DNA from: Petrosia ficiformis
Taxonomy: Eukaryota; Porifera; Demospongiae; Haplosclerida; Petrosiidae
DNA: 64,000 bases
Assembly (NCBI GenBank): GCA_947044365.1
Contig: OX345638.1
Location: forward strand, 9,376,701-9,440,700
Direction: 5' to 3'
Below are positions 32,755 through 46,900 of this stretch, piece by piece. How positions within the stretch are numbered: the first letter of the stretch is position 1; the number at the start of each line of letters is the position of its first letter. The notes beneath the pieces are model-generated. The model was not told the origin of the DNA. It ran no database searches and was given only the letters and a program-made list of their open reading frames with translations. The translations under genes and the position numbers were made by a program.

Positions 32755-33640
32755 TTATTTCTCCTCATCTCCTATCAAGTGTTGATGTTGATGTAACTGA
32801 TAATATACACCTCCCTTAGCTAATAGTTCAGTGTGTGTACCCTTCTCAACAACACTACCATTAGCTATTACCACAATACAGTCAGCACTGTACACAGTGG
32901 ATAACCTATGAGCTATTACTATACTAGTACGACCCTCCCTAGCTTTATCAAGAGCTTCCTGGACTATTATCTCACTCTCACTATCTAGGGCTGATGTTGC
33001 TTCATCTAGAAGAAGTATTTTGGGGTTTCTGATCAGAGCATGGGCTATAGCAATTCTTTGTTTCTGTCTTCCACTTAGCTGAGTGCCTTTATCACCAGCA
33101 TGAGTACTATAACCCTGAATGAATGGAGATAGATGAATGAAGTGATGGACCGATGGATATGGATACATGGGTGGATGGATGGTTGTGGATGGATTAACAA
33201 ATACATACATGGATAAATAATTGGTATTAACACATTGATAGATAGATGGCATGAACGCATAAATAGATATGAACAGAAGGAACAAGTACTCATATACCTG
33301 TGGTAATGATTGTATGAAATCATGAATATTAGCAGCCTTTGCAGAATCTCTTCATGAGATATCTCACGATGATTAGCACCATATCTTATACTATCAGATA
33401 TACTAGTATCAAATAGAATAGGTTCTTGAGATACAATACCAAAGTGAGTCCTTAACCAACGAATATTGTGTCCTCGTATATCAACATCATCTAAGAGGAC
33501 TCCACCTTTTAATGGATCATATAGAATCTTTCAATAAGTGAGACTACAGAACTTTTACCACAGCCTGATGGACCTACTAGTGCTATAGTTTGTCATGGTT
33601 TAACTGATATTGGTAAATCTTGTAATACATTAACATCGTA
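32755..33640 (-). pseudogene. ABCB-type nucleotide-binding domain, copy 1
   Basis: Exon 32755-33114 is open for 119 codons and carries the ABC signature region, Walker B ([12 protein letters not shown]) and the H-loop (AHRLST), ending GDEEK-stop as in P-glycoprotein NBD2. The signature reads LSGRQKQR, where the canonical form and copy 2 have LSGGQKQR. The upstream exon (about 33298-33640) keeps a normal Walker A (GPSGCGKS). However, compared with copy 2 it has a 7-bp loss near 33350, a 2-bp gain near 33525 and an in-frame stop just before the QTIALVG strand. It is cut off at about 33640, with no transmembrane exons. ABCB proteins are membrane drug and lipid exporters; this copy is non-functional. 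Confidence 0.85.
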
Positions 33641-33659
33641 TTATTGCTGTCAGATCATT

Positions 33660-33850
33660 CTATAATTCATAAGTATGTATTGTATGTATGTATATAATTA
33701 TATGTATGTATGTAGTATGTACGTACAATATATGTATATAATAATTATATACATACGTACATATTTATACACATTCATATAATTACATTATTATTATTAT
33801 ATGTATTTATGTACGTAAATATGTATGTATGTATGTATTTATGTATTTGT
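33660..33850. repeat. TATG-rich microsatellite
   Basis: Interrupted tatgtatgta words replacing the expected upstream ABC exons. Confidence 0.8.
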
Positions 33851-33879
33851 GACACCTCTATGTGGCCCGAAAGTTATGT

Positions 33880-36150
33880 TTTGACTTTGCTGTCACCCCC
33901 TTCTAAGCTGTGAAGAACACCCCTTCATCACCAGGTGAGTGTCTCTTTGGAGGTTGGAGCCTCTGGGTTCACACCCCAGTTGCACCTAAATATGAATTGT
34001 GTCAAAAATTCAGTAAAAGAAAAAAAGAAAGGAGAGGAACTACAGGGATCATCTCTAACCAGTTAGAAACGTGGCACATACTATGATGACTGTGTCAGAG
34101 AAAAGATGTGCTAACAGAATTCTGTTAACAACCTGATGAAAAACCGAAGTATACCCCTGGAAGAATGGTAAATATGTCACAATCTTTGAGAGTAGCAACC
34201 TGGAGTATAAAGATAATGACTGAAAACATACTCAACCAACTGAATCTCATTATCTTGGATAAAAGAAGTCAGCAAACAGAATGGAAACTCTTCCTGGTTG
34301 TGCTGCTCTTGTTTGCCATGAGCTTAACGGATTGGAAATCGATCTTGCAGCTCTTAGTGAAACTAGAATACTGAAAATGGTGAATTTGAACAGAGTGGTT
34401 TTGATACCTATACAGTGGAAAACCACTGAGAGAAGAGCAAGAACAGGGTGTGGCAATTGCATTTAACATGCAGCTGTAGTGTCATGGGCTGCAGTAAATA
34501 CTAGAATCTTATTCATCAGTCTGAAGAAGAAATATTCGACCTTTTTAAAAGATGAGGCTAAACAAGATCTGGCACACACCATTGAGCATTGATGTGGTAC
34601 TTCAATGCCTGGTTGGGTATAGTTCATGTTGCATGGCCTAGGGTTATTGGGAAGTATGACCTTTGTAAAATAAATAATGGTCAGTGGTTTGCAGGGCTCT
34701 GTGCATCTTCTGAACTCACTGTTACCAACACCAACTTCAAACACATGTACATGGCAACATCTTAGGTCAAGCAAATGGCACATGATAGACCATATTGTGG
34801 GTATAGGCAACATCACAAACATCAAGTCCTAGACTCCAGAGTATATTATAGTGCTGATTGCTGGTCTGATCATCATTTGTTGTATAGTAACCAGTGAATA
34901 TCCATTAAGCGCACCTTAGGAAGGCAGAACGTACCCTGAGTGAGGGCTTGGTCTAAACAATCCCATAATAAGGAAGACCCTTGAGACTAAGGTTACATAG
35001 TTAAAACCTGATATACCACCTGTGGTAGACTCTGTACCTTGTACAGTTGTAGATTCCTGGGAGTCTTTGACACTGAAATACTTGGATATAAAAAAAAGGG
35101 ATGAAGGACTTGTTTGAGTAAAATGACAAAGAGGTTGAGAATTTCCTGAAAAGATGTAATGAGCTTACGATGAAATACCTTAGAAATAGCATGCAGTGAT
35201 GATAATACCAAGCATCATTACCATAAGATGAAGCCTTTGATAAGGTGATGGGTACAGAAAATACAGAATGACTGGTTGGTGGAGAGATCAAAGGATTTAC
35301 ACGAGTTGGTGGACCATAACGATCAAAAGGGTTTCTACGAAGCTTTAAGACAATTTACTTATAGCAGTCACAAAGTGAGGAGGTCTTGATCTGTTAAGAT
35401 GCAGGATGATAGTAGCGTGTCTATGAAACAGAATATCATGGATTGTTAGAAGCAATACTTCTAACAACTTCTAAATAGGGAATCATCTATGAGATGAACT
35501 GAACTGCTGAGTATGTGCCTGGGGAGTGGTGAGATGGAGTTTTTATTCCAATTGATATAAAGGGAGACAAAGTACTCCGTAGCAACTACATAGGAATAAC
35601 TCTGCTGTGCACTGCAGGTAAGATATTTAGCAAAAATTTGATGACAAGATTGCTACCACTGATTGAACAGGCATACTCTTCCTGAAATGTGATGTGGCTT
35701 CAGAAGAAACAGATTTTGTGGACATGATCTTCACTTTCAGACAATTTGGAGAAAAGAGCAGGGAGCACAATCGACCACTCTTCACCATCTTTGTTGATTT
35801 GGCTAAAGCATATGATACAGTCAATTGCCCTGCTTTGTAGGAATTCTTGTCAAAGCTTGGAGTTTCCTCTATAATAGTAAACATCATTAAGAGGTTTCAT
35901 ACAGACACCATGGAAGTGGTTAAAATATGAGGATAAACGCCTAAACCTTTCTTTATTAGTGGTAGCCTGCAAGAAGGTTGTGTATATAATTGCTCCTAAC
36001 CTTTTTAATTTCTTCTTTGCTACTGCATTTACACAGGCAGTAGAGGAATTATCTGTCTGATTTAGTTTTGAGGGTTAAGATTGTACTAAGCTACTTGATC
36101 TGAGCTGGTCTCATAATTATACGAAGGCTCTCATTCAGGAACTCGTCTTT
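33880..36150 (+). mobile_element. Decayed non-LTR retrotransposon
   Basis: Endonuclease-like text is broken over frames at 34185-34465 (SLRVATWSIKIMTE, then HELNGLEIDLAALSETR). Reverse-transcriptase-like text lies at 35560-35900: a NYRGI-like word, a CGFRRNR block and a VDLAKAYDTVN-like block with the usual Asp. Stops and frameshifts are frequent throughout. Order and spacing fit a LINE with an APE endonuclease followed by a reverse transcriptase. The clade is not determined. It ends a little before the death-domain exon at 36253. Confidence 0.8.
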
Positions 36151-36252
36151 GCAGCAATAGTCAGTAATGACCAGAAAAGACGATTTAATGAATTGATATG
36201 TGCGAAGTATTTCAGCCACGCCCTATTTCAGCCCCACCCTTCTTTCTCAAAC

Positions 36253-36550
36253 ATGGACGAGCGCCCAGAGCTCAAAGAACTCGAAGAACGGGTTAGAACT
36301 GTTAAGTGGCATGCCTTGGGTATCCAACTAGACCTTGCAAATAGTACTTTAGAGGGGATAGCAAAACAATATGCTAATAATGATGAAGACTGTAGAAGAA
36401 CCATGTTCAGTACATGGTTGACTACCATGCCTAGCCAAAAGTGTACTAGAAGAGAACTCCTACAAGCGCTGAGGTCAAGAGCTGTGGGTGAGAATTATAT
36501 GGCAGATGAATACCAGAGATCCTTTCAGGAAAGAACTCATTCTGTTGCAG
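36253..36550 (+). CDS. Gene 2 exon 1: death domain
   Basis: It starts [20 protein letters not shown] and shows the same LGIQL, CRR.MF..WL and [12 protein letters not shown] helices as gene 1. It is 7 residues longer at the end (ERTHSVA). The donor gtatgt leaves phase 1. It lies just after the LINE remnant, so the promoter region is short or has been invaded. Confidence 0.85.
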
Positions 36551-39500
36551 GTATGTACAGATAGAATAATTATATTATGTACAGCATAGCTGTATTGCTG
36601 CAAAAGCTGACTCAATCTATGTTGGGCATTGTTGATTTTTGAGTTAACTAACTTCAAGCTTTTGGTAACAGGGAAGCAGCCCATCTCATTCTCATGCTTT
36701 TATTTCTAATTATGTTATGTACTCAAATACGTTATTGTTATGAGTGGTCAGTGTGATTTTAAGCTTTAGAATTACCAAATTGACCTCATATTTAGCGTGA
36801 AGACCAGGTCTCTCCACCTACACACATTACAACACAGGCAGAAAGGCAACCCTTAAGCCCAAAGTCGTGTTCTACTCAGTATATTCATCAGTAAATTTCG
36901 AAATGCAATCCTTAAACTGGAAGGTTGTGTTTGTAGTTTTTTTCATGGGTGTGGTTTAAAGGTATGGCTCATTTAGTCCTGCATTGCAAACACTCACTTT
37001 GCTGTCTTTCTCTTGTAAAAGATGATTAAAGATCACTGAATTTATTAACTCTTTCCAACAATCACTATAGCTATGTAAACTTCAAATATTATAATGCTAA
37101 CCTTATAAAACTCCACTTCCACATAATGTGTTTATTGTACCAGTTAAACCCTGATCACTCATGGCATGTCATATGAATGTAATGAAATAGTTTAATTACT
37201 GCATGGAAGATATGATCTTTATTGGCTAAAACCAAGCCCTCTGCCTGTGTGTCATGGAAATTAAAAGGTCTCATACATGCACTGAAATGTTTTTCAAATG
37301 ATATTTCTTAATGTGAAATCTAAAGTTCATAGAATAAGCTTTGATTTGCACTTAAATATTATTGGATCTATTGATTGCAGTTTGAAATCTTGTGTGGTCA
37401 TAGTAATAATATTCATAAGATATTTGAGAGCATATTCATGTGCTGTTCCATTTTATGCTGACAAGTTTTACATTATTCATTATATATGCATGTGCTTGTG
37501 ATTGTGCTGCTGCTTTTTAAGATGGAAACTTGTATAATTTTCATCTATGTGTTGTAGTTATACTGGTGGTAAGTATTTATACAAATCAGTGATGAATTGT
37601 TTACTGAGAGGTGGTAAAACCTCAAAATTGACTCTGTTTTAGTGTTGGGTATGAAACATGGTTCTAATTTTAGTACTGTGTAACAACATTTAGCATAATA
37701 TTAATGTCAGTACCACATGCCTTCATAGTAAGCCCCATTTAGTGTAGTCAACTGAATGAATGAATGACCGAAAGAACATTGTTTGTTTGTTGAGGGTCCT
37801 TAGTTCAACTTCCTTTCTTTTTTTTTCTATAGCTCATTTGGAGCTAGTTCAAATCCCACTTGGTAACCCTTTTTATAACAACATTAACATGCTTTGACCA
37901 ATTATAGTGAGCTTTTGTAGAGAAGCGGTTCTATTTTATTCTATTGCCGACCTTAAATTGAAAGGAAGAGGAAGGGTCCCCAACAATCCAACTTGGATCT
38001 GCTTGTGTAGTTGTAGTACCAACTCTACTCTAAAGTTTATAACTATGCAAAGTTTATATTACATCATAAACCAGGATCATATTATGATAGAAAGTGCAAT
38101 TATACTCTTCCACTTTCTATCATTATGGGCTCCAAAATAAACTAATAATTAACGATTAATAACAGAAGACATTTTATTTCTCATAGATATGCCACAAGTT
38201 GATGATTTCCGTGATTTTCCACACGATGAACCACCTAAACAGGTAATTATTTATAAGTAATGACCTTGTGCTAATAGCAGTAGTCGTGGGCAATATATCT
38301 CAATAATTATTAAGAATAATTCATATATTCATGGTGGATTTATGATTTGATATTAGTAATTCCAGAATTGATACCCGTCTTTTAAGGGTCGCAATGTTTC
38401 ACACTATATATATACACCATGTCGTATAATTATTATTATGAGAGTGTGAAATTTATGGGTGTGTGCTGCTTCCACTCCCTCCACCTAATATTTATTTTGG
38501 TTATCGATATATCAACATTTTCTAATTTAATATTTGTGATATGGACGTGTGCAATTACATGTGGAAATTACCGATATTAATGACAAGAGAAGAGAAGCAA
38601 AGTGCTACTAGTTACCAGAGACACATGCTATCTCTGTTGTGTTATCACCCTTCTGTGTATAATTCATTGTCGGCAGAGCTCGAGGTGAATATATTTATAT
38701 AACATTATCATGGTAATATTGCACAGCAATAAAATTAATAGCATTAATTGTTATAAATAACTTCATGAAACAAGAAGCCATATTTGCTGATGATTCACTC
38801 ATGTCTGAAATGATTCCCTCATGTCTGAAACTCAATAGCATATTTAGTCTGGCATAGCCACATCTTTGACTTGGAGGAGGAAGGGTCTGCAGACATGCAT
38901 ATACTAAACCTGTTCTGCTGCACATTTAGATGTGTGGGGCAGTTAATTACTGCATTCTTGTATTGTGAATATAATTATCATTGTTATGAATATCATTATA
39001 ATTATAACACTAGCCTGGGTAGCCACACCCTTTGCAGACACAGAATTGAGTAACTATATAGTTACTTGTTTTTCAATTCTGTGTCATTTTTAACAGTTCT
39101 TGTACAGGGTTTGCAAATGTATTTCTGCTATAGCAAATAGTAATTACAGTTTGCATTAAGTGGATTTCGTCTTATTGGTCCTGCTGTAGCTCACACATGT
39201 GTTTGTTTACATTCCATGACCATAAAATGACTAATCCCCTCATGCAACCTCCTTAACTACGTATGAAACATTTATGTGACACAAGAATATTATATAGATA
39301 TAAACATACATCAGACCTATGGAAAAGTAATCATAAAGATGTCTAGTAACAAAAACTACTTTAGCGTTTTTCAAATCTCCTTCATTACTTGTCACTATAA
39401 TAGTCTTCTCTTCTCTTAACGCAGATGAGGCAGAGCATAACAGACAATGATGAGAGATCCCTCCGTAAAAGAGAACATGGTATGTATAGATATAATATTA

Positions 39501-42500
39501 GACCTGCTGAGAGGGCTGGACAAGGGAGACCATTGAGGGGGATGGATACGGGCAAGGGGGACTTTTGTCCCAGGGCCCCGATTACTAAGCAATTTAGGAG
39601 GCATAGGATAATTTTGTGATTATTTTAACCTGAACGTTTGTCACTCTATGTGGGTTATATACCAAGAATTCTTGATTAGTATGTGTGAATAATTAAGTAG
39701 GTGAGCATTCGGTGCGCCCCATTTGTATAGGAGTCCCAATTAAAAGTGTACCCTATGCTAAATCTGCTCTCTCATTCATGCTTATAATATAAGTCACATG
39801 ATGGAGATCACTTCAAAAACTGAGTGACCATAGAGTTTAACTTCCAATCAGTACAAGGAAGGTAACTACTGTCATCTTCAGACTATCTTTTGCAATTATT
39901 ACAAAAGTCCTTGAAATACTCTTAGGAAGATTCAGAACTATTATTGTAACAAGATATTGGTGTTTTTTTTGTTGTAGTTGGGGGGTTTGGAGTTCAAACC
40001 ATTAAATTAAAATTCACCAATTAATCCACTAATGCACATGGGCGATCTAAACCTTTTTCCGATAGGCGAGTGCTTGAAAGCTTAGTAGTCCAAAGGGCAA
40101 CACCCACACTTTTACTTACATTCATAACTTTTACATTTTACACTGCACAGACCTTTTACCTACTTACTTACTTAGACAGAGAACCTTCTGATAGTGTTGA
40201 GTTTCCTGCAAGTTAGTTCTAATGAATTAACTAAAATGATACTAGGCTTACTAAAAGGGTTTTAGTTTTAGTTAAATAACTAAAATTGGCCATTATTGGA
40301 CATTTTCTGTTTAAATTAGATATAGTTATTACAATAGACTTGTACTTTAGTTATAGTTCAGCTATCTAAAAGTCATAATGCCTTACTAAAAGGGCTTTCA
40401 ATTATAGTTTTAGTTAACTAAAACAACACTGCCTTCTAAGAAAGTCACAGATACCAAAACCATGCTTCATTAGTGGGAGGAAAGCAGCAAGGCGAGTGTT
40501 TGCAAGTGCAGTTATCAGTGCCAACACCCACACTTAGCGTCTTTGTCAATTCAATCGCTTATACCTTTGGATTGGTTTATTTGTATAGCTTCAATGTGCG
40601 CATTAGCTTAAAGCAAATTTAAGTAGACTGCCTTGAGTAATGTTTTTGAAAATATCAAAGGACTTTAAAAATACAATCATTTATATACATGACATCTGTG
40701 ATTAATCCCCAAAATTTAATTCATCAACTACTCGGTGAACAGCAAACTGTCAATATATACCACCGTCAATATTTCCACATTATTCCTATGATTGCTTTCC
40801 AGTGAGAATGTATCAATCATTGCTGATAGCACTAGTTTCTCTGACTCTCTGCAAGTACTCCTTCAAGGTTCTAAATAAGGACTTCTTCGTGTCTGAAGCT
40901 GAAACACTTATTATATTTACTTGTTAAAGATTCTTACATCATCTTTATACTGCTTATCTGGAATATGCAACAACTAGTAGCAATTCTTCCTGAGTCGTCC
41001 TGTGATCTGTAGTTTGAACACTAGTCTCACTCTGCCAACATATCGCTAAAATGACGAAATGTCTGGGGGAAACTGTAACAGATTTTGTTTCTGCTGGAAG
41101 ATTTGTTGCAGAGTCAATGAAATTCATTTGGTCATATGACTTTCACCACAAACAAGTTTATTATAGTGTAACTGGAGACTACAGAACATTCAAACACTTG
41201 CCTTGCTATATTTCTGCAATAAAAAACAACCATTCTGGTATCTGCAGCTTTCTTAGAATATCTTCTACCCAACAAAGTAAGTTAGAAGCCTGAGCATTTT
41301 CAAATTGTAAAGATATAATATACATATTAAAGTTGTTCAAAAGCCCACTCACACAGTGTCACAGGAATTCATCAATTAATTATTGATAATTATTACATTC
41401 CTGCCTGAAACAAATTCTATCACAATTTCCCCAAACGTTTCCTCATTTTAGCGATACGTCGGCCGCATGAGACTACTCAAGGACGTATTATTTTTATGTG
41501 CCATTCCCATTAATTGACCAAAACCCTCAGAATGATGTAACTTCTTTAACTACATAGACAACGTACACTTGCATAACCGATATAACCATGTTAATATATA
41601 TAGTTCGAATCAGTAGGAAAACAATCATACAGGCCATAATAACTGTCGTGCATATGAAACCTCAACTGAATAATAAGCAAAAAAAGAAAATTTATGCTTC
41701 GTTATAAACACATAAGTTAATATTTGATCCTTTCATGCTCTACTAAGCTCTATGCCATGGAGGGTGTAATCTATACCCACCAATCAATCTTACAAATAAC
41801 AAGATATATAGAGAAAAACATATCCCTATGATTGCTTTGTGGTGTCTAGCATTCATTAATCATGGCTGACTTTGCACAAAGGGTAGAAAATGTTTGTGCT
41901 AATTAATTATTCATAATAAATTTGGTCAATTATTTTGCGTCTTTATTGATGTATTGGGATGAGACTGATGTAGTAGTTATACAGAGCTGAACGTTTTCAG
42001 CTACCTATTGTTTTAGTCATACAAGTTTGGGCCATTGTTAGGGTAACATTTGCTTTAATTAATATCTTTCAAACTGTTGGTAGCCCCTATAATTAAAACG
42101 TCATTTACCCCTCACCCTGATTACACACTGTCATTAAATGACCAAGTCCCCCGAAATATGGAATGACGCAACTTCCTTAACTATGTATTCAATGTGCATA
42201 TGACATGACCAAATATAATTAAACTCGTGGAAAGCGGATGCCACAAAAATTTAATTACGTAGACCTTTTGAAAATTATAATTATCACACATAATTTATAA
42301 TTATTATGATAATGAATGAAGCTCATTTATTTCTCACAGATGTCTCACATACACAAGATGATGTACCTTCTTCTCTTCCCTCCAAAGAACAAGGTGATAA
42401 ATATTTGCTACAGAATTTTTATTTGTTTTCATATAGTCACAAACAGACAATTTTATGCTAATTAACTCATACAGCGAAGCTTAAGCCAATGGTTTTGTCC

Positions 42501-43911
42501 ATCATGATCTAGGCAGGCAGTGAAAAATAACCCAATATACTCAACTTTATTACACTGTTTGAGTTTTTAGACATGCTATGTCGACATTCTCTTTAATATA
42601 TTTACATAGATCCTCTCCGAAATGCCCATATCCACAAGAATACCAAGCAAATATCTAACATTATTTCTCACTATGTAGAGACGGAGTCATATCATGAGAT
42701 GAAGGATTCTGAGATAAATGAACTAGAGAGTGAGCTACAAGAGAAAAAGGATGAAGGGCTGGTATCAGAGATAACAATTGAAGAAAAAATGTCTAAGGGT
42801 GTTGATATCCAATTTGATTTGTCAGTGCCTACTGAAGGTGAGCATATAACATTAAGTTTCAAATCTTGTTTAGAAAGCTTAAATGATGAGAGCAAATCCC
42901 ACAATAGTGCTGTCAGATGGGAATATACTTCCAAATTTGCTTTAATGGTTTGCTTATACATTTTACTCTAACTACTGAATATTAATCAGAACTATTATTA
43001 TTACTTTATATGTGAATTTAGTGGAAGTAGTGCATGATGAAGCATTGCGTTCGAAGGAGGATTTACAGGAGGCTAAAGGTGAGCAAAAAGGAGACAAAGA
43101 ACAGATACTTCTTGAAGGTGAGTTTTATAAATAGTATTCCCAATAGTATTACAGGATGTAGCAAAGCATGATTGTCATTTCAGCAATATCATAGCTTATT
43201 GTATAAAATATTTCTTCTCTTTATAGAGGAGGAGTTATATCAGGAGATGTCTGAGAAAAATGAATTGAAGAGACAGCTAACAGAGAAAAAGGATGAATGG
43301 ATGATATTAGAGCTAACATCTGAGGAAAAGAAATGTAAGGATGTTGATACCCAATTTGATTTGCCAGTCCCTACAGAAGGTGAGCATATAACATTAAGTT
43401 CATCATTTTATTCAGAAGGCTTATATAACTGATAACAGCCAAATCACTTTGATCCTTCCTCACTACCAATAGTGTTATTTTCTCATAATTAAAAGAAACT
43501 TCTATAGTGAAATCTATGATTGCTTTCCATGGGATTGTACCTATATTAGTATGTAAGCTTGTGTCACATATATCAACATGTGGCATATAAAGATAAGGAA
43601 GTTGTGTCATTCAGAGAGGCTCAGTCAATTATTAGTTATGGCACATACAAGAACATGTGCTTGAGCTACAGCAGACCAGCAGGTAGAAATCATAGTTATT
43701 GTGGTTGAATTACATTGTAAGCGTTATACAAGAACCATTAAAACATAAGGAGAATAGAACAATAATAGGTGGTTGGATTTCTGACAAAGCAATCAGAGGG
43801 ATCCTTTTTTATCCGTAATTTTATCTTATTTCAGATCTTTACAACTTTACTTCAGTGGCTTGCACTGCACAATTTGTACTGTGATTTTTCAACAATACTA
43901 TAATTATATAT

Positions 43912-43992
<81 letters not shown>

Positions 43993-46900
43993 TATAAATT
44001 ATATATATAGGGATTCATTCATTGTGTGTGGTATTGCAGTTAGCTAATGAAAAACAGAAAAAAGTACTATTAATTCACGAGAGGTTATAATATGAAAATA
44101 ATATTAAATAAAACATTTAATTTTATGAAATTTTTCCAAAATAGAGGATTAAATACGTGAAATACACAATTATTATTACTCCTCAATTTCATTTAGTTCA
44201 CCATGAATCAAAAGTGGCAGCAAAAGTAGCAGAAAAGAAGATATTGGATTTGACCGCACAGGTCACAGAAAGAGACGAAGCCATTAGACAGTTGAAGGAG
44301 GAACTGCTAGCTGTGACCTCACAGGTCACAGAAAGAGATGAAGTCATTAGACAGTTGAAGAAGGAACCTTCTGAAGTGCTAGATGTGACCGCACAGGTCA
44401 CAGAAAGAGATGAAGAAATTAGACAGTTGAAGGAGGAACTTCATAAAAGAGCTAAAGGTAATTATAATAAACACTAAATATTATTATTATATAACATATT
44501 GTACATAAACTTGTGAAGTTACTTCATTAAATGAATGCACTAAAAGTGCAGAACCCTCGCTAAAAAGATACTACTATATGAAACAGGGCGCCATGGGCGT
44601 TCCTCGTTACTATAACTTCCACCTACGTTCGAATTAACCAATTTAATTAACAACGTTACATAGGCGTGACTGAGTAACAATGGCGACAGATGACTACTTT
44701 TCGACTTTGCACGACTGTATCTTTTCCATCGAAGAGTTTTCTTGCAAATCGCTTGAATCTCGCAGTAGACCTAGTGTGCTCTTTCCTTTGCAGTGACCAA
44801 GAATTTTCAAAAGTAAGCCATTGCAAAGATTAGTGGGAACACACACAAACCGATTACTATAACCCTCCGCCTACGCTCGGGTTAGTAAGCTTCTGAATAC
44901 TGTAATAATAATAATGATAGATTGACTTCATGAAGCCTCAAATGATTTTAAAATAATATTTCTATACTGTTAATCATTAGTTTGTTCTCCAGTATAATAA
45001 CATGTAACATACTATATCATTTGTTATATTCATCTTTTATAATTATTTAGAATTACAATCAGCAAAAACACTCACAAAAGAGGAACAGTATAAACTAGTA
45101 TGTATTATGTTATGTGATAATAATTATAATCTATATTCATATATTACTGTAGCATAATGATCTGTATGAAGCAGTGAGGAATCAACATGTATCTGAAACT
45201 AAACTATTGTTGAACAAGGGTGCTAACCCTAATAAGAAACATGGTTGGGTGAGTTATCATATCAACACACAGTAATATATTGTATAGTACATGTAGGAGC
45301 TAATTCTAACTCTTGTGATATATATGTTAGTGATGAGTGATATGATATCAAGATACTCAATACTTCAATACCACATCTGAAACTTCTGGTATTGAGTAAT
45401 GTCCAAGTATTGATAGTGATACTGATACAGGTCTATAACACCTAGCTCTATGTTATACCATTTTAAACAGAATTTATATGAAATCTGAAGCTAATATGAA
45501 CACATGTATTATGTGTAATATCAAATATCAGTATCATACTCAATACCATCAATACTGATTAACAAACTACTTAATATTGTATTGAAATGAATATTTGTAG
45601 TATCACATGTATTATGTGTAAATATAGGATTTTAATTGTAATTAATTACATGGCTATTATATATCTGTAGTATAATATATTTGTTACATGTAATTATTAA
45701 TCTGTTTGTCATAACATTAATAACTACTTAATTAACTATTATTATTATTATCATAAACACAAGATATTACAAGTATCAAATGATTGTTATTACTACAGCG
45801 TCAACAAACACCTTTACATTTGTCATCTAAGAGTGGTCTTGTTGAGATTGTGAATGTGTTATTATCACATGGTGCTGATACTGATGTGAAGGATAAGGTA
45901 AGTAAATATTAAATAAATATGTATTGAATATATATTTAATTATAAAGCTAATGTATATCTGTTAAGGATATTATTATTATTGACTATATAATTGACTGCA
46001 GGTGAAAATCAGTCTTATTTCATTTTCATCGTTTTCCAATGTGGTTTCTCATTTCATTATTTTTCAGGAAAACTAATCAGATCAGTTCTTGTCTTGTCTA
46101 GTTATCAAATTTTGTTACATTCTAGCACAAGACGGCTGAAGAACAAGTGGTTGAACTTAAGCATTCGGTAGAATTTGAAATGAAATAAGACTGATTTTCA
46201 CTTGCACAATCACAATAACCTGTTATGATGTCATAACATTAATAACTACTTAATTAACTATTATTATTATTATCATAATTATAAACACAAGATATTACAA
46301 GTATCTAATGATTGTTATTACTACAGGATGGACTAACCGCTTTACATTTGTCATCTAAGAGTGGTCATGTTGATATTGTGAAAGTGTTATTGTCACATGG
46401 TGCTGATATTCATGTAAAGGATAGGGTAAGTAAATATTAAATAAATATTATGTATTATAATTTATGTATTGATTATATAATTAATTACATAGCTAATGTA
46501 TATCTGTAATATATAATTGTTATAATTATTATTAACTAATAACCTGTTATGATGTCATAACTTTAATAACTACTTTATTAACGAGCGCCGTCGGGACGGG
46601 ACCCTCGCCTACGTGGTTAAGTAGTAACGTGTGATGTATGAAGTTTAAACTTTAAACGTAAATAATTGTAAGTAATTGTAAATAATTATGTTTATCGAAA
46701 GTAGATGTGATAATATTGTATAATGTGTACATCATAATAGATATTATGTTGCTATTAAAGTTATATATTAGAGCTGAGGTTCTTGATATCTATGTGTAAT
46801 ACACACAGAAGAATAGAAGTAATGAAAAAAACTAATATATATATATATATATATATATATCTTACATCTTATTCTCTGTTTTCCTTCGAAGACGTTCTCA

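Noticed and set aside
41051..41293. 80-codon frame in gene 2 intron 3
   Set aside because: No acceptor or donor in phase with neighbours and no recognisable domain.
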